A stretch of 7,172 nucleotides of DNA from a bacterium. GTDB lineage: Bacteria; DYJV01; JALVYZ01. The position numbers and the translations under genes are program-made. Below, piece after piece: positions 1 through 5,486 of the stretch. Every line of letters starts with the position of its first letter. Within the stretch, counting starts at the first letter, position 1. The notes beneath the pieces are model-generated. The model worked only from the letters and a program-made list of their open reading frames with translations. It ran no database searches and had not been told where the DNA came from. The stretch lies in assembly GCA_027037705.1 (NCBI GenBank), contig JALVYZ010000359.1:1-7172 (forward strand), given 5' to 3'.

Positions 1-1343
1 GCATTTATTTCAACTGATTTTTCAAATTCTGCTAAAGCTTCTAAAACTTTATCCATATCAATCTCATAACTATCCCTTACTGTCAGCAATCGTCCTGTTG
101 GGTGGCCTAAGATTGTTGTAAAAGGATTTTTAATAGCATTGATAATTCTATTAGTCATATCTTTCTTACTCATATTAAAAGAGGAATGCACTGAAGCAAT
201 TACAAAATCAAATTTTTCCAAAATATTATCTGGATAATCAAGTGAACCATCTTTTAATATATCTGATTCTATACCTTTAAAAATTTTGAATGGTGCATAT
301 TTTTCATTCAATCTCTCTATTTCCTCATGTTGTTTTTTTATATCATCTTCTGTAAGTCCATTTGCATAATAAGCACTTTTAGAATGATCTGATATTCCAA
401 CATATTTATAACCTCTTGAAATTAAGTATTTTACTATATCTTCAATACTCATTGTTCCATCAGAATAAGTTGTATGAACATGAAAAATCCCTTTGATATC
501 GGAATATCTTAAATAATTTTTTTCAAACTCAGAATTATCTTCTCTCATTTCAGGAATAATATATTCAGAATTATTAAATTTAAATATTTCAATTTCTGAT
601 TTCACTTCTTCTGGGATGTTATATTTTTCAACAAATTCTTGAGAGCCTGTTGTTAAAAATAACTTCCTAATAAAATCAGATCTATTTGAAGCAGTATATA
701 TTTCAAATTCTTTTTTATAATTTTTACAAATTTCTGTTAATTTTGCTTCATAATTTTTGAATGTAATAAATTCTAATTTTGAATAAACTTCACACTTTCT
801 TCTATAATCTCCAGTAAATGCAAAAAATATATTTTCTTTTTTAGCTCTTTCTCTAATTTCATTTAAAATTTCTTCATATTCAGCAATTGTAAATAGATTT
901 AAATTTTTTCTATAATTTTTAATTGCATTTAATATATTTTCCTGTATTTTTTTGCCAAATCCCTTTAAAATCAATAATCTATTCTCCTTGCAGGCATATT
1001 CAAGTTCACCAATAGAAGTTATACCAAGTTCTTTATATAAAATTTTTATTCTTTTCGCACCCAATCCCTTTAAATTTAATAATTCCTGAACTCCTTCTGG
1101 GATTTCTTTCTGGAGTGTTTCCAGCAAATTAGAAGTGCCTGTTTCAATTATCTCTTTTATAATTGAAAGTGTAGATTTTCCAATATTTTTTATTTTTTTT
1201 GAATTTATATCTTCTAAATTCTCTAAGCTTTCAATAGCCCTTGAGGCGTTTCTATATGCTCTAATTTTAAAAGAATTTTCATCTTTAATTTCAAGTAAAT
1301 CTGCAATTCTATTTAAAATTTTTGCTACATCTTTTTTAGTCAT
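1..1343 (-). CDS. polX: PolX-family protein (Pol beta-like core plus PHP domain), C-terminus cut by window edge, polymerase site degenerate
   Basis: Translating the minus strand from the ATG at 1343 gives 447 residues open to the window edge. An in-frame TAG at 1347-1349, two codons upstream, fixes the start, and the N-terminus (MTKKDVAKILNRIADL) matches the usual PolX beginning. In order: an 8-kDa-type N-terminal domain with helix-hairpin-helix turns at about 53-57, 92-98 (KGLGAKR) and 127-132 (KGFGKK), a short palm at about 170-240, a linker with the conserved PEMRED, then the PHP domain. Visible PHP ligands are H288, H290, D319, H320, E359, H386 and H414; the last Asp/His ligands fall outside. 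PolX proteins do gap-filling synthesis, with PHP giving 3'-5' exonuclease or phosphoesterase activity. Here the palm has GDYRR (178-182) where GSxRR is usual, and K189-L190-E191 where Asp-x-Asp binds metal; the third catalytic Asp is not identifiable. I infer that polymerase activity is lost. The part before PHP is about 45 residues shorter than in Bacillus subtilis PolX as I recall it. Confidence 0.9.
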   Translation of the reverse strand, partial: MTKKDVAKILNRIADLLEIKDENSFKIRAYRNASRAIESLENLEDINSKKIKNIGKSTLSIIKEIIETGTSNLLETLQKEIPEGVQELLNLKGLGAKRIKILYKELGITSIGELEYACKENRLLILKGFGKKIQENILNAIKNYRKNLNLFTIAEYEEILNEIRERAKKENIFFAFTGDYRRKCEVYSKLEFITFKNYEAKLTEICKNYKKEFEIYTASNRSDFIRKLFLTTGSQEFVEKYNIPEEVKSEIEIFKFNNSEYIIPEMREDNSEFEKNYLRYSDIKGIFHVHTTYSDGTMSIEDIVKYLISRGYKYVGISDHSKSAYYANGLTEDDIKKQHEEIERLNEKYAPFKIFKGIESDILKDGSLDYPDNILEKFDFVIASVHSSFNMSKKDMTNRIINAIKNPFTTILGHPTGRLLTVRDSYEIDMDKVLEALAEFEKSVEIN

Positions 1344-1656
1344 GATCTATATTTACTGTTTTATGACATTGCACACATTCTGTAAGCAGTTGATGTTCTT
1401 TGTTTTTTGGTAAAACTGTATGACATTGAAAACAATCTTGACCGCATGCATTTGATTCTGAATTTCCTAATAAGTCTTCTCCTTCTTTTCCACATCCTTT
1501 TTTATGACAATTAATACATGTTTTTATAATTTTATGTTGCTTTGGTTTTTCTAAATTTAAATCTGGATGACATTGCATACAAGAACCACCACAACAGAAA
1601 GCACTTATATTAAAAGCAAGAATTATTACAATTACAATAATAAATTTTCTAACCAT
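1336..1656 (-). CDS. Secreted small tetraheme c-type cytochrome (paired CXXCH type)
   Basis: This 106-residue protein has a basic start and a hydrophobic stretch at about 5-20, consistent with a Sec signal peptide. Four CxxCH heme-attachment motifs follow at C26-H30, C47-H51, C75-H79 and C94-H98, so four covalent hemes are expected in the periplasm or on the outer face of a membrane. The mature part is a tandem duplication of one diheme module (about 22-52 and 71-99), each reading CG-xx-CxQCH, a lone His (H41, H88) and CxxCHK. The lone histidines and H105 are candidate distal ligands. The layout resembles the 'doubled CXXCH' family, so electron transfer is the likely role; the partner is unknown. 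A strong Shine-Dalgarno precedes the ATG. A lipoprotein is possible because of C21/C22, but Phe at -1 fits a lipobox poorly. Its last 8 bp (ATGACTAA) overlap the start of the PolX gene, so the two are probably co-translated. Confidence 0.88.
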   Translation of the reverse strand: MVRKFIIVIVIILAFNISAFCCGGSCMQCHPDLNLEKPKQHKIIKTCINCHKKGCGKEGEDLLGNSESNACGQDCFQCHTVLPKNKEHQLLTECVQCHKTVNIDHD

Positions 1657-1663
1657 TCTTTAT

Positions 1664-1670
1664 CCTCCCC
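1664..1670 (-). promoter_or_regulatory. Shine-Dalgarno of the tetraheme cytochrome
   Basis: On the minus strand GGGGAGG lies seven bases before the ATG at 1656. It is one of the strongest ribosome-binding sites in the window and supports this start. The overlapping downstream PolX gene has no comparable site, which suggests it depends on ribosomes arriving from this gene. Confidence 0.75.
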
Positions 1671-1681
1671 CGATTTAGTTT

Positions 1682-1705
1682 ATGCGTGGATGCGTATATG
1701 CGATA
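1682..1705. repeat. Three tandem 8-bp units (ATGCGTGG-like)
   Basis: ATGCGTGG, ATGCGTAT and ATGCGATA stand head to tail in the spacer upstream of the cytochrome. The block is short and degenerate, with no coding capacity. It is the first of several short tandem arrays in this spacer. Confidence 0.5.
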
Positions 1706-1719
1706 TTCAATAATTTATT

Positions 1720-1762
1720 GTTATTTATAGTTATTCGTTGTTATTAGTAGTTATTTGTTATT
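1720..1762. repeat. GTTATT motifs with a 10-bp period
   Basis: GTTATT occurs at 1720, 1730, 1740 and 1750, exactly 10 bp apart, and once more at 1757. The intervening four bases vary. The spacing is about one helical turn, so the motifs lie on one face of the DNA. This could be a decayed tandem repeat or a curved or protein-binding segment; the sequence alone does not decide. Confidence 0.5.
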
Positions 1763-1821
1763 CAATTTTTCATTTTTGTTTTTTCATTATTCATTAATAT
1801 CACTCCACACTCCGCACTCCA
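1762..1821. repeat. Heptamer arrays (TTCATTA-like, then CACTCCA-like)
   Basis: TTCAATT, TTCATTT, TTGTTTT, TTCATTA and TTCATTA run from 1762 to 1796 in 7-bp register, apart from one-base slips near the start. After four bases come CACTCCA, CACTCCG and CACTCCA at 1801-1821, ending just short of the leuC stop codon. The TTCATTA units recur in the 4449-4772 spacer in the same orientation. Together with the two arrays before it, this accounts for most of the 170-bp spacer; I see no clear promoter or terminator there. Confidence 0.55.
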
Positions 1822-1826
1822 GACTG

Positions 1827-3086
1827 TTATATTATCTCCTCAGGATGCACAATTTCTCCAGCAACTCCACTTGCTGCTGCAACTGCTGGATTTGATAAAT
1901 ATACCTCGCTTTTTGGATGTCCCATTCTACCAACAAAGTTTCTATTACTTGTTGAAATTGCTCTTTCTCCTTCAGCTAATATGCCTAAATGTCCACCAAG
2001 ACAAGGACCACAGCTTGGAGGTCCAACAATTGCACCTGCTTCAAGAAAAATCTCTATTAATCCATTTTTCAATGCCATTTTATATATTTCTGGTGTTGCT
2101 GGTAAAATAATCATTCTTACATTTTTTGCAACCCTTTCTCCTTTTAAAACTTTAGCTGCAATTTCCAAATCTTCATATCTTCCATTTGTACATGAACCAA
2201 TGAAAACCTGATCTATTTTTATTCCTTTAGCTTCATAAACCGATTTTGAATTCTCTGGTAAATGAGGAAACGCTACCTGGGGATCTACTTCTGAAACATC
2301 TATCTTTATCTCATTAAAATATTCTGCATTATTATCAGATTTAAAAATTTTATACTCTCTCTGAGCTCTTTCTTTTACATATTCAATTGTAATTTCATCT
2401 GGTTCAATTATTCCACTTTTTCCACCAGCTTCTATAGCCATGTTACACATGGTAAATCTTGCATGCATTGGTAATTTTTTTATAATTGGACCTGTAAATT
2501 CCATTGCTTTATACAATGCTCCATCAACTCCAATTTTCCCTATAGTATAAAGTATTAAATCTTTACCATCAACCCATGGTTTTAATTCTCCAAAATAGTA
2601 AAATTTTATGGTTTCTGGGACTTTAAACCATGCTTTCCCATAAATCATACAAGCTGCAAAATCTGTAGATCCAACTCCTGTTGAAAAAGCACCTAATGCT
2701 CCATAAGTACATGTATGAGAATCTGCTCCAATTACAACATCACCAGGGAGTACAATTCCTTTCTCAGGCAAAAGAGCATGCTCAACACCAACTTCTCCAC
2801 CATCAAAAAAATATTTTATATTTTTTTCTAAGGCAAATTCCCTTACATATTTTACCTGCTCTGCAGATTTTATATCTTTATTTGGTGTAAAATGGTCAGG
2901 GACAAGAACTATTTTATTATTATCAAAAACTTTTCCATTATAGACTCTTCTAAATTCCTTTATACCAAGAGGTGCAGTAATATCATTGGCAAGAGCAATG
3001 TCAACATCCACCTCAACAAATTCACCAGGTTTAACATCTCTACCAAGTTTATTTGCAAAAATTTTTTCTGTTATTGTCATTCCCAT
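1827..3086 (-). CDS. leuC: 3-isopropylmalate dehydratase / homoaconitase-type large subunit
   Basis: This 419-residue protein of the aconitase superfamily has the length and sequence style of the two-subunit LeuC type found in thermophilic bacteria and archaea. Such enzymes isomerise 2- to 3-isopropylmalate (leucine) or act on homocitrate/homoaconitate, using a [4Fe-4S] cluster. The three cluster cysteines are present: C299 in GSCTNGR, and C359 and C362 in [10 protein letters not shown]. Other family signatures are the PDH of [20 protein letters not shown] and the C-terminal [12 protein letters not shown] block, so the chain looks complete and active. The start has a good Shine-Dalgarno; a second ATG two codons in is possible. 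It lies 20 bp after hldA, so they are probably co-transcribed. The small subunit LeuD, which completes the active site and largely sets substrate choice, is not in this window, and no other leucine gene is. The LeuC versus homoaconitase assignment is therefore open. Confidence 0.92.
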   Translation of the reverse strand: MGMTITEKIFANKLGRDVKPGEFVEVDVDIALANDITAPLGIKEFRRVYNGKVFDNNKIVLVPDHFTPNKDIKSAEQVKYVREFALEKNIKYFFDGGEVGVEHALLPEKGIVLPGDVVIGADSHTCTYGALGAFSTGVGSTDFAACMIYGKAWFKVPETIKFYYFGELKPWVDGKDLILYTIGKIGVDGALYKAMEFTGPIIKKLPMHARFTMCNMAIEAGGKSGIIEPDEITIEYVKERAQREYKIFKSDNNAEYFNEIKIDVSEVDPQVAFPHLPENSKSVYEAKGIKIDQVFIGSCTNGRYEDLEIAAKVLKGERVAKNVRMIILPATPEIYKMALKNGLIEIFLEAGAIVGPPSCGPCLGGHLGILAEGERAISTSNRNFVGRMGHPKSEVYLSNPAVAAASGVAGEIVHPEEII

Positions 3087-3093
3087 AATTATT

Positions 3094-3099
3094 CCCCCT
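3094..3099 (-). promoter_or_regulatory. Shine-Dalgarno of leuC
   Basis: AGGGGG on the minus strand lies seven bases before the ATG at 3086, within the 20-bp gap after the hldA stop codon. It supports the longer MGMTITEK start over the internal ATG. Confidence 0.65.
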
Positions 3100-3106
3100 A
3101 ATAATT

Positions 3107-4096
3107 TTAATTTTCAAAAAATACTGAAAATTGCTTCCAAGCTTTTTTAAGCTCATCTTCATGCACAGTTGCTGCCCCTAACTTCCCAACTACTATCCCA
3201 GCAGCAATATTTGCTATTTTTGCAGAATTTATAACATCAAAATCCGCTGCCATTCCTAAAGTAAGAACACTTATAACTGTATCACCGGCACCTGTTACAT
3301 CATATACATCTCTTGCTATAGTAGGCAAATGAACATATTCATCTTTATTTTTAAAAAAAATGGCCATCCCTTTATCAGCAAGAGTTATAACTAAATAATC
3401 AGATTCAAATTTTTTTAATAAGTGATTCCCCCCATTTTTTAAATTTTTAAAATTTATTGGAAACCCTGCGGCAAAACTTGCTTCACTTAAATTTGGTGTT
3501 AATAAAGTTGGCTTCTTATAAATACCCATATTTTGATTTTTAGGGTCAACATTTACAATTTTATTATACCTTTTACATAAATTTATTATTAATTCAAAAC
3601 TCTCTTTAAAAATTACCCCTTTGCCATAATCTGAAATTATAACTGCATCTATCTCAGGAATATTATTTTCCAGATATTTTTGTAATTTTTTAAAAGTGCT
3701 CAAAAATAATCCATTATCTGACTCTCTATCAACTCTTACAATTTGTTGATTATTACCAATAATTCTTGTTTTTACAGTTGTCGTTCTATTTTTTTCAATA
3801 ATAATACCACCTGGGTCAATATTATTTTTATTTAAAATCTCTAATAATTTTTCTCCATTTAAATCATCACCTATTACTCCACAAATTTTTGCATTTCCAT
3901 TTAATGATAAAATATTATTCAAAACATTAGCACTTCCACCAAGCTTTAACTCTTCTTTCTCAACTCTAACAACTGGGACAGGAGCTTCTGGTGAAATTCT
4001 TGATACTTTTCCCCAAATGTATCTATCGAGCATTAAATCCCCAATTATTAAAATTTTCTTTTCTTTAATTCTATTCAAAAAATCTTCAATGAACAT
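3107..4096 (-). CDS. hldA: D-glycero-beta-D-manno-heptose-7-phosphate kinase (stand-alone kinase domain)
   Basis: This is a PfkB/ribokinase-family kinase of about 329 residues. It begins with the HldE/RfaE signature [20 protein letters not shown] (about 17-36) followed by [10 protein letters not shown] and the substrate-binding [10 protein letters not shown] (about 52-61). The ATP/anion-hole motif VTGAGDTV near 267-274 holds the catalytic Asp, and [10 protein letters not shown] lies near the C-terminus. It phosphorylates D-glycero-D-manno-heptose 7-phosphate at C1 in the cytoplasm, making the precursor of the ADP-heptose used in LPS inner core. Escherichia coli HldE is a 477-residue fusion with an adenylyltransferase; here only the kinase half exists, so a separate HldC is expected elsewhere. 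I chose the ATG at 4096; a TTG at 4099 would add one residue. Either way the start lies inside the end of the 120-residue upstream gene, implying coupling. Other heptose-pathway genes are not in view. Confidence 0.9.
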   Translation of the reverse strand: MFIEDFLNRIKEKKILIIGDLMLDRYIWGKVSRISPEAPVPVVRVEKEELKLGGSANVLNNILSLNGNAKICGVIGDDLNGEKLLEILNKNNIDPGGIIIEKNRTTTVKTRIIGNNQQIVRVDRESDNGLFLSTFKKLQKYLENNIPEIDAVIISDYGKGVIFKESFELIINLCKRYNKIVNVDPKNQNMGIYKKPTLLTPNLSEASFAAGFPINFKNLKNGGNHLLKKFESDYLVITLADKGMAIFFKNKDEYVHLPTIARDVYDVTGAGDTVISVLTLGMAADFDVINSAKIANIAAGIVVGKLGAATVHEDELKKAWKQFSVFFEN

Positions 4097-4448
4097 CAAG
4101 CCTTACTCCCTTAACAACTTTTCTAAAAATTTCTGGAAATAAATTTTTTAACTTTTCCAAACTTATTGAAGAATGGTAAAAATTACCTTTTTCATTCTCA
4201 ATAAATATTAAATACTCTTTATTTTTTAAATTTACAAATTTGCATTCAACTTCTTCATTTATAACCTGTATATCTTCAGGATACTCTTTTAATAAAATTC
4301 CAAAATAATCAATAATTGACTTTGCAACTCTATGAGTATAGGGGTATTGTAATTCTACTCCTTTTTGATTAACATAAACTTTTAAATCTTCAATATTATC
4401 TGGTTCCCAGAAAATAATCACAAGCTCGTTAAATTCTTTAATTTCCAT
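4086..4448 (-). CDS. Hypothetical 120-residue protein, overlapping hldA
   Basis: I do not recognise this family. The 120-residue product is soluble, with no signal peptide, membrane segment or metal-binding cysteine motif (one Cys, in the EVECKFVNL stretch). Alternating hydrophobic strands (ELVIIFWEP, KEYLIFIENEKG) and probable helices suggest a small alpha/beta fold. It looks like a real gene: it is uninterrupted and on the same strand as its neighbours. The start ATG at 4448 follows GGAAG at a usual distance; an ATG at 4459 is out of frame. Its TGA stop overlaps the hldA start by 11-14 bp. It is the first gene after the 324-bp repeat-filled spacer, so it probably opens a transcript with hldA and leuC. 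The coupling would permit a role linked to heptose metabolism, but that is only inference. Confidence 0.75.
   Translation of the reverse strand: MEIKEFNELVIIFWEPDNIEDLKVYVNQKGVELQYPYTHRVAKSIIDYFGILLKEYPEDIQVINEEVECKFVNLKNKEYLIFIENEKGNFYHSSISLEKLKNLFPEIFRKVVKGVRLDVH
4106..4112 (-). promoter_or_regulatory. Shine-Dalgarno of hldA
   Basis: AAGGGAG on the minus strand, inside the last codons of the upstream gene, lies nine bases before the ATG at 4096 and six before the TTG at 4099. Both starts are usable; a second AAGG at 4101-4104 is too close to either. Start-codon preference favours the ATG. Confidence 0.5.
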
Positions 4449-4460
4449 CTTTCTTCCATA

Positions 4461-4490
4461 GTGTTAGTGTTGGTGTTAGTGTTAGTTATT
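4461..4490. repeat. Hexamer array GTGTTA x4 plus GTTATT
   Basis: GTGTTA, GTGTTG, GTGTTA, GTGTTA and GTTATT are contiguous, only 12 bp upstream of the start codon of the 120-residue gene. The array would therefore lie in the 5' leader of that transcript. Copy-number change here could alter leader length, but nothing in one sequence shows that it varies. Confidence 0.6.
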
Positions 4491-4495
4491 AATAA

Positions 4496-4523
4496 TTTTA
4501 AATTTTGGATTTTGAATTTTAAA
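4496..4523. repeat. Heptamer array TTTTAAA-like x4
   Basis: TTTTAAA, TTTTGGA, TTTTGAA and TTTTAAA follow each other without gaps, with the pattern TTTT-purine-purine-A. The unit is again 7 bp although its sequence differs from the other heptamer arrays. Confidence 0.5.
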
Positions 4524-4544
4524 TTATTCATTAACTCCAGAATC

Positions 4545-4572
4545 CCGAGCACCTAAAGTTTTAGGTGCTCGG
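4545..4572. repeat. Perfect 12-bp G+C-rich inverted repeat
   Basis: CCGAGCACCTAA at 4545-4556 pairs perfectly with TTAGGTGCTCGG at 4561-4572 around the 4-base loop AGTT. It is much richer in G+C than its surroundings. No run of T follows on either strand, so it is not a standard intrinsic terminator. It could be a small dispersed palindromic element, an RNA-stabilising hairpin at the 3' end of the trmN6-like transcript, or a protein site. Confidence 0.6.
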
Positions 4573-4580
4573 CTGACGCC

Positions 4581-4601
4581 TTCCACCTTTTACCTTTTAA
4601 T
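4581..4601. repeat. Heptamer units TTCCACC / TTTTACC / TTTTAAT
   Basis: These are three contiguous 7-bp units sharing a pyrimidine-rich start and, in the first two, ACC at the end. They continue the 7-bp phasing seen on both sides of the hairpin. The array is short and degenerate, so confidence is modest. Confidence 0.35.
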
Positions 4602-4609
4602 TACTATTC

Positions 4610-4648
4610 ACTAACCTACAACTAACCTTAATTAACTTCAACTAACCT
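4610..4648. repeat. ACTAACCT units with a 10-11 bp period
   Basis: ACTAACCT begins at 4610, 4621 and 4641, with a related ATTAACTT at 4631. On the transcribed strand the core reads AGGTTAGT. A second cluster of the same motif lies at 4732-4770. Confidence 0.5.
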
Positions 4649-4651
4649 CCT

Positions 4652-4719
4652 ATAGCCCATAGCCCAGTGCCTCTTGCCCATTTATTAATTTTTCATTTTT
4701 AATTATTCATTATTCATTT
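4652..4719. repeat. Two heptamer arrays (ATAGCCC-like, then TTCATTA-like)
   Basis: ATAGCCC, ATAGCCC, AGTGCCT and CTTGCCC occupy 4652-4679. After five bases come TTAATTT, TTCATTT, TTAATTA, TTCATTA and TTCATTT at 4685-4719, all exactly in 7-bp register. The second array matches the TTCATTA array at 1762-1796 in the other spacer. The pattern resembles the short tandemly repeated heptamers known from cyanobacterial intergenic regions; that is a resemblance in form only. Confidence 0.6.
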
Positions 4720-4731
4720 AATTGCACCTCA

Positions 4732-4770
4732 ATTAACCTCTAACTAACCTTCACTAACATCAACTAACAT
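4732..4770. repeat. Second ACTAACCT / ACTAACAT cluster, 10-11 bp period
   Basis: ATTAACCT at 4732, ACTAACCT at 4743, ACTAACAT at 4753 and ACTAACAT at 4763 form a phased cluster ending beside the stop codon of the trmN6-like gene. It is the same motif as at 4610-4648. Confidence 0.5.
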
Positions 4771-4772
4771 CT

Positions 4773-5486
4773 TCACAAATACAAATAATTTTTAACCTCC
4801 TCTGTATATTCCTTCTTATCTTTAGATTTATAAATAATCAAAGGCTTATCAATAATTGGAATTTTATAATTCATCTTTAAAATCTCAAATAGAATTAAAT
4901 TACTTGATTCATCAACACTGTTGTATATAAATCTAATCTTTTTAAAAAAAAGTCCTGAATTTTTAACTTTTTCTAAAATTTCAATGAATCTGTTGTGTGG
5001 ATAAATTAAAAATAGTATTCCTTTTGCATTTAAAAGATATTTACACAATTTTAAAAAATTATCAATATTGAAAAAAATCTCATGCCTTGCATAATTTTTC
5101 TCTCTATTTTCGCATAATCTTCCATTTTTAACAGGATAGTATGGTGGATTACAAACTATAATATCAAATGTTTCTGGTTTGAATCTATTTTTCAAATAAA
5201 AAAGATTTGTATGAATAAATTGAATATCAAAATTGTTAAGTTTTGCGTTTTCAATAGATAATTTGTAAAGTTTTTCCTGTATTTCAACACCAGTAATGTT
5301 TAAATGAGGAAATCTACTTTTCAAAATTATTGAGATTATTCCATCGCCACTTCCAGCATCTAAAATATTTTTATGATGTTTTGAAACTTCAACAAAATTT
5401 GCTAAAAGGACAGAATCAATACCGTGACGGTAGCCTTTTTTTGGCTGAATAAATTTTAATGGCCCTAAAGTTGTTAATTCACTCAA
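4773..5486 (-). CDS. TrmN6-like tRNA1(Val) adenine-37 N6-methyltransferase (COG4123 type)
   Basis: This 237-residue class I SAM-dependent methyltransferase has the SAM-binding motif DAGSGDG at 43-49, the acidic end of strand 2 in GVEIQ (66-70), and NPPYYP at 113-118, the Asn-Pro-Pro-Tyr signature of N6-adenine and related N-methyltransferases. The N-terminal QPKKGYRHGIDSVLLANFV resembles the region before motif I in TrmN6/YfiC proteins, which methylate A37 of tRNA1(Val). Length fits that family (about 240-250). The exact target is inferred, because related proteins modify other substrates. The only usable start is a TTG at 5486: an in-frame TAA at 5496-5498 lies just upstream and no ATG or GTG is near. 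No good Shine-Dalgarno precedes it, and the first 8 bp overlap the end of the DUF1015 gene, so initiation probably depends on translational coupling. It is the last gene before the repeat-filled spacer. Confidence 0.82.
   Translation of the reverse strand: MSELTTLGPLKFIQPKKGYRHGIDSVLLANFVEVSKHHKNILDAGSGDGIISIILKSRFPHLNITGVEIQEKLYKLSIENAKLNNFDIQFIHTNLFYLKNRFKPETFDIIVCNPPYYPVKNGRLCENREKNYARHEIFFNIDNFLKLCKYLLNAKGILFLIYPHNRFIEILEKVKNSGLFFKKIRFIYNSVDESSNLILFEILKMNYKIPIIDKPLIIYKSKDKKEYTEEVKNYLYL

Larger units (their letters stand above)
4449..4772. other. 324-bp noncoding spacer of short tandem repeats and one hairpin
   Basis: No ORF of note, tRNA or recognisable riboswitch is visible here. The spacer separates the end of the trmN6-like gene from the start of the 120-residue gene, so a promoter for the downstream genes should lie in it, but I cannot point to a convincing -35/-10 pair in such A+T-rich sequence. 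Almost all of it is short degenerate tandem repeats listed separately, with one palindrome near the middle. Confidence 0.7.

Noticed and set aside
1-1343. Frameshift as the reason for the short PolX palm
   Set aside because: The frame is continuous from the start through the conserved PEMRED linker and PHP motifs, and no second frame restores the missing Asp motifs as far as I could read. The changes look like substitutions and deletion in frame.
1135-1413. Plus-strand ORF of 92 codons
   Set aside because: It lies antisense to PolX and the cytochrome gene, whose motifs are clear. Its isoleucine- and phenylalanine-rich product is what the reverse of lysine- and glutamate-rich coding gives.
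1871-2211. Two plus-strand ORFs inside leuC
   Set aside because: Both are antisense to the cluster-cysteine region of leuC, have no family features, and no Shine-Dalgarno stands out.
2681-3101. Two plus-strand ORFs of 69 codons across the N-terminal part of leuC
   Set aside because: They are shadows of conserved leuC coding sequence on the opposite strand.
4545-4572. Hairpin as an intrinsic terminator
   Set aside because: Neither strand has a T-run after the stem, so a rho-independent terminator is not supported.
4449-4772. CRISPR array
   Set aside because: Repeat units are 6-11 bp, contiguous or nearly so, degenerate and without unique spacers of 30-40 bp.
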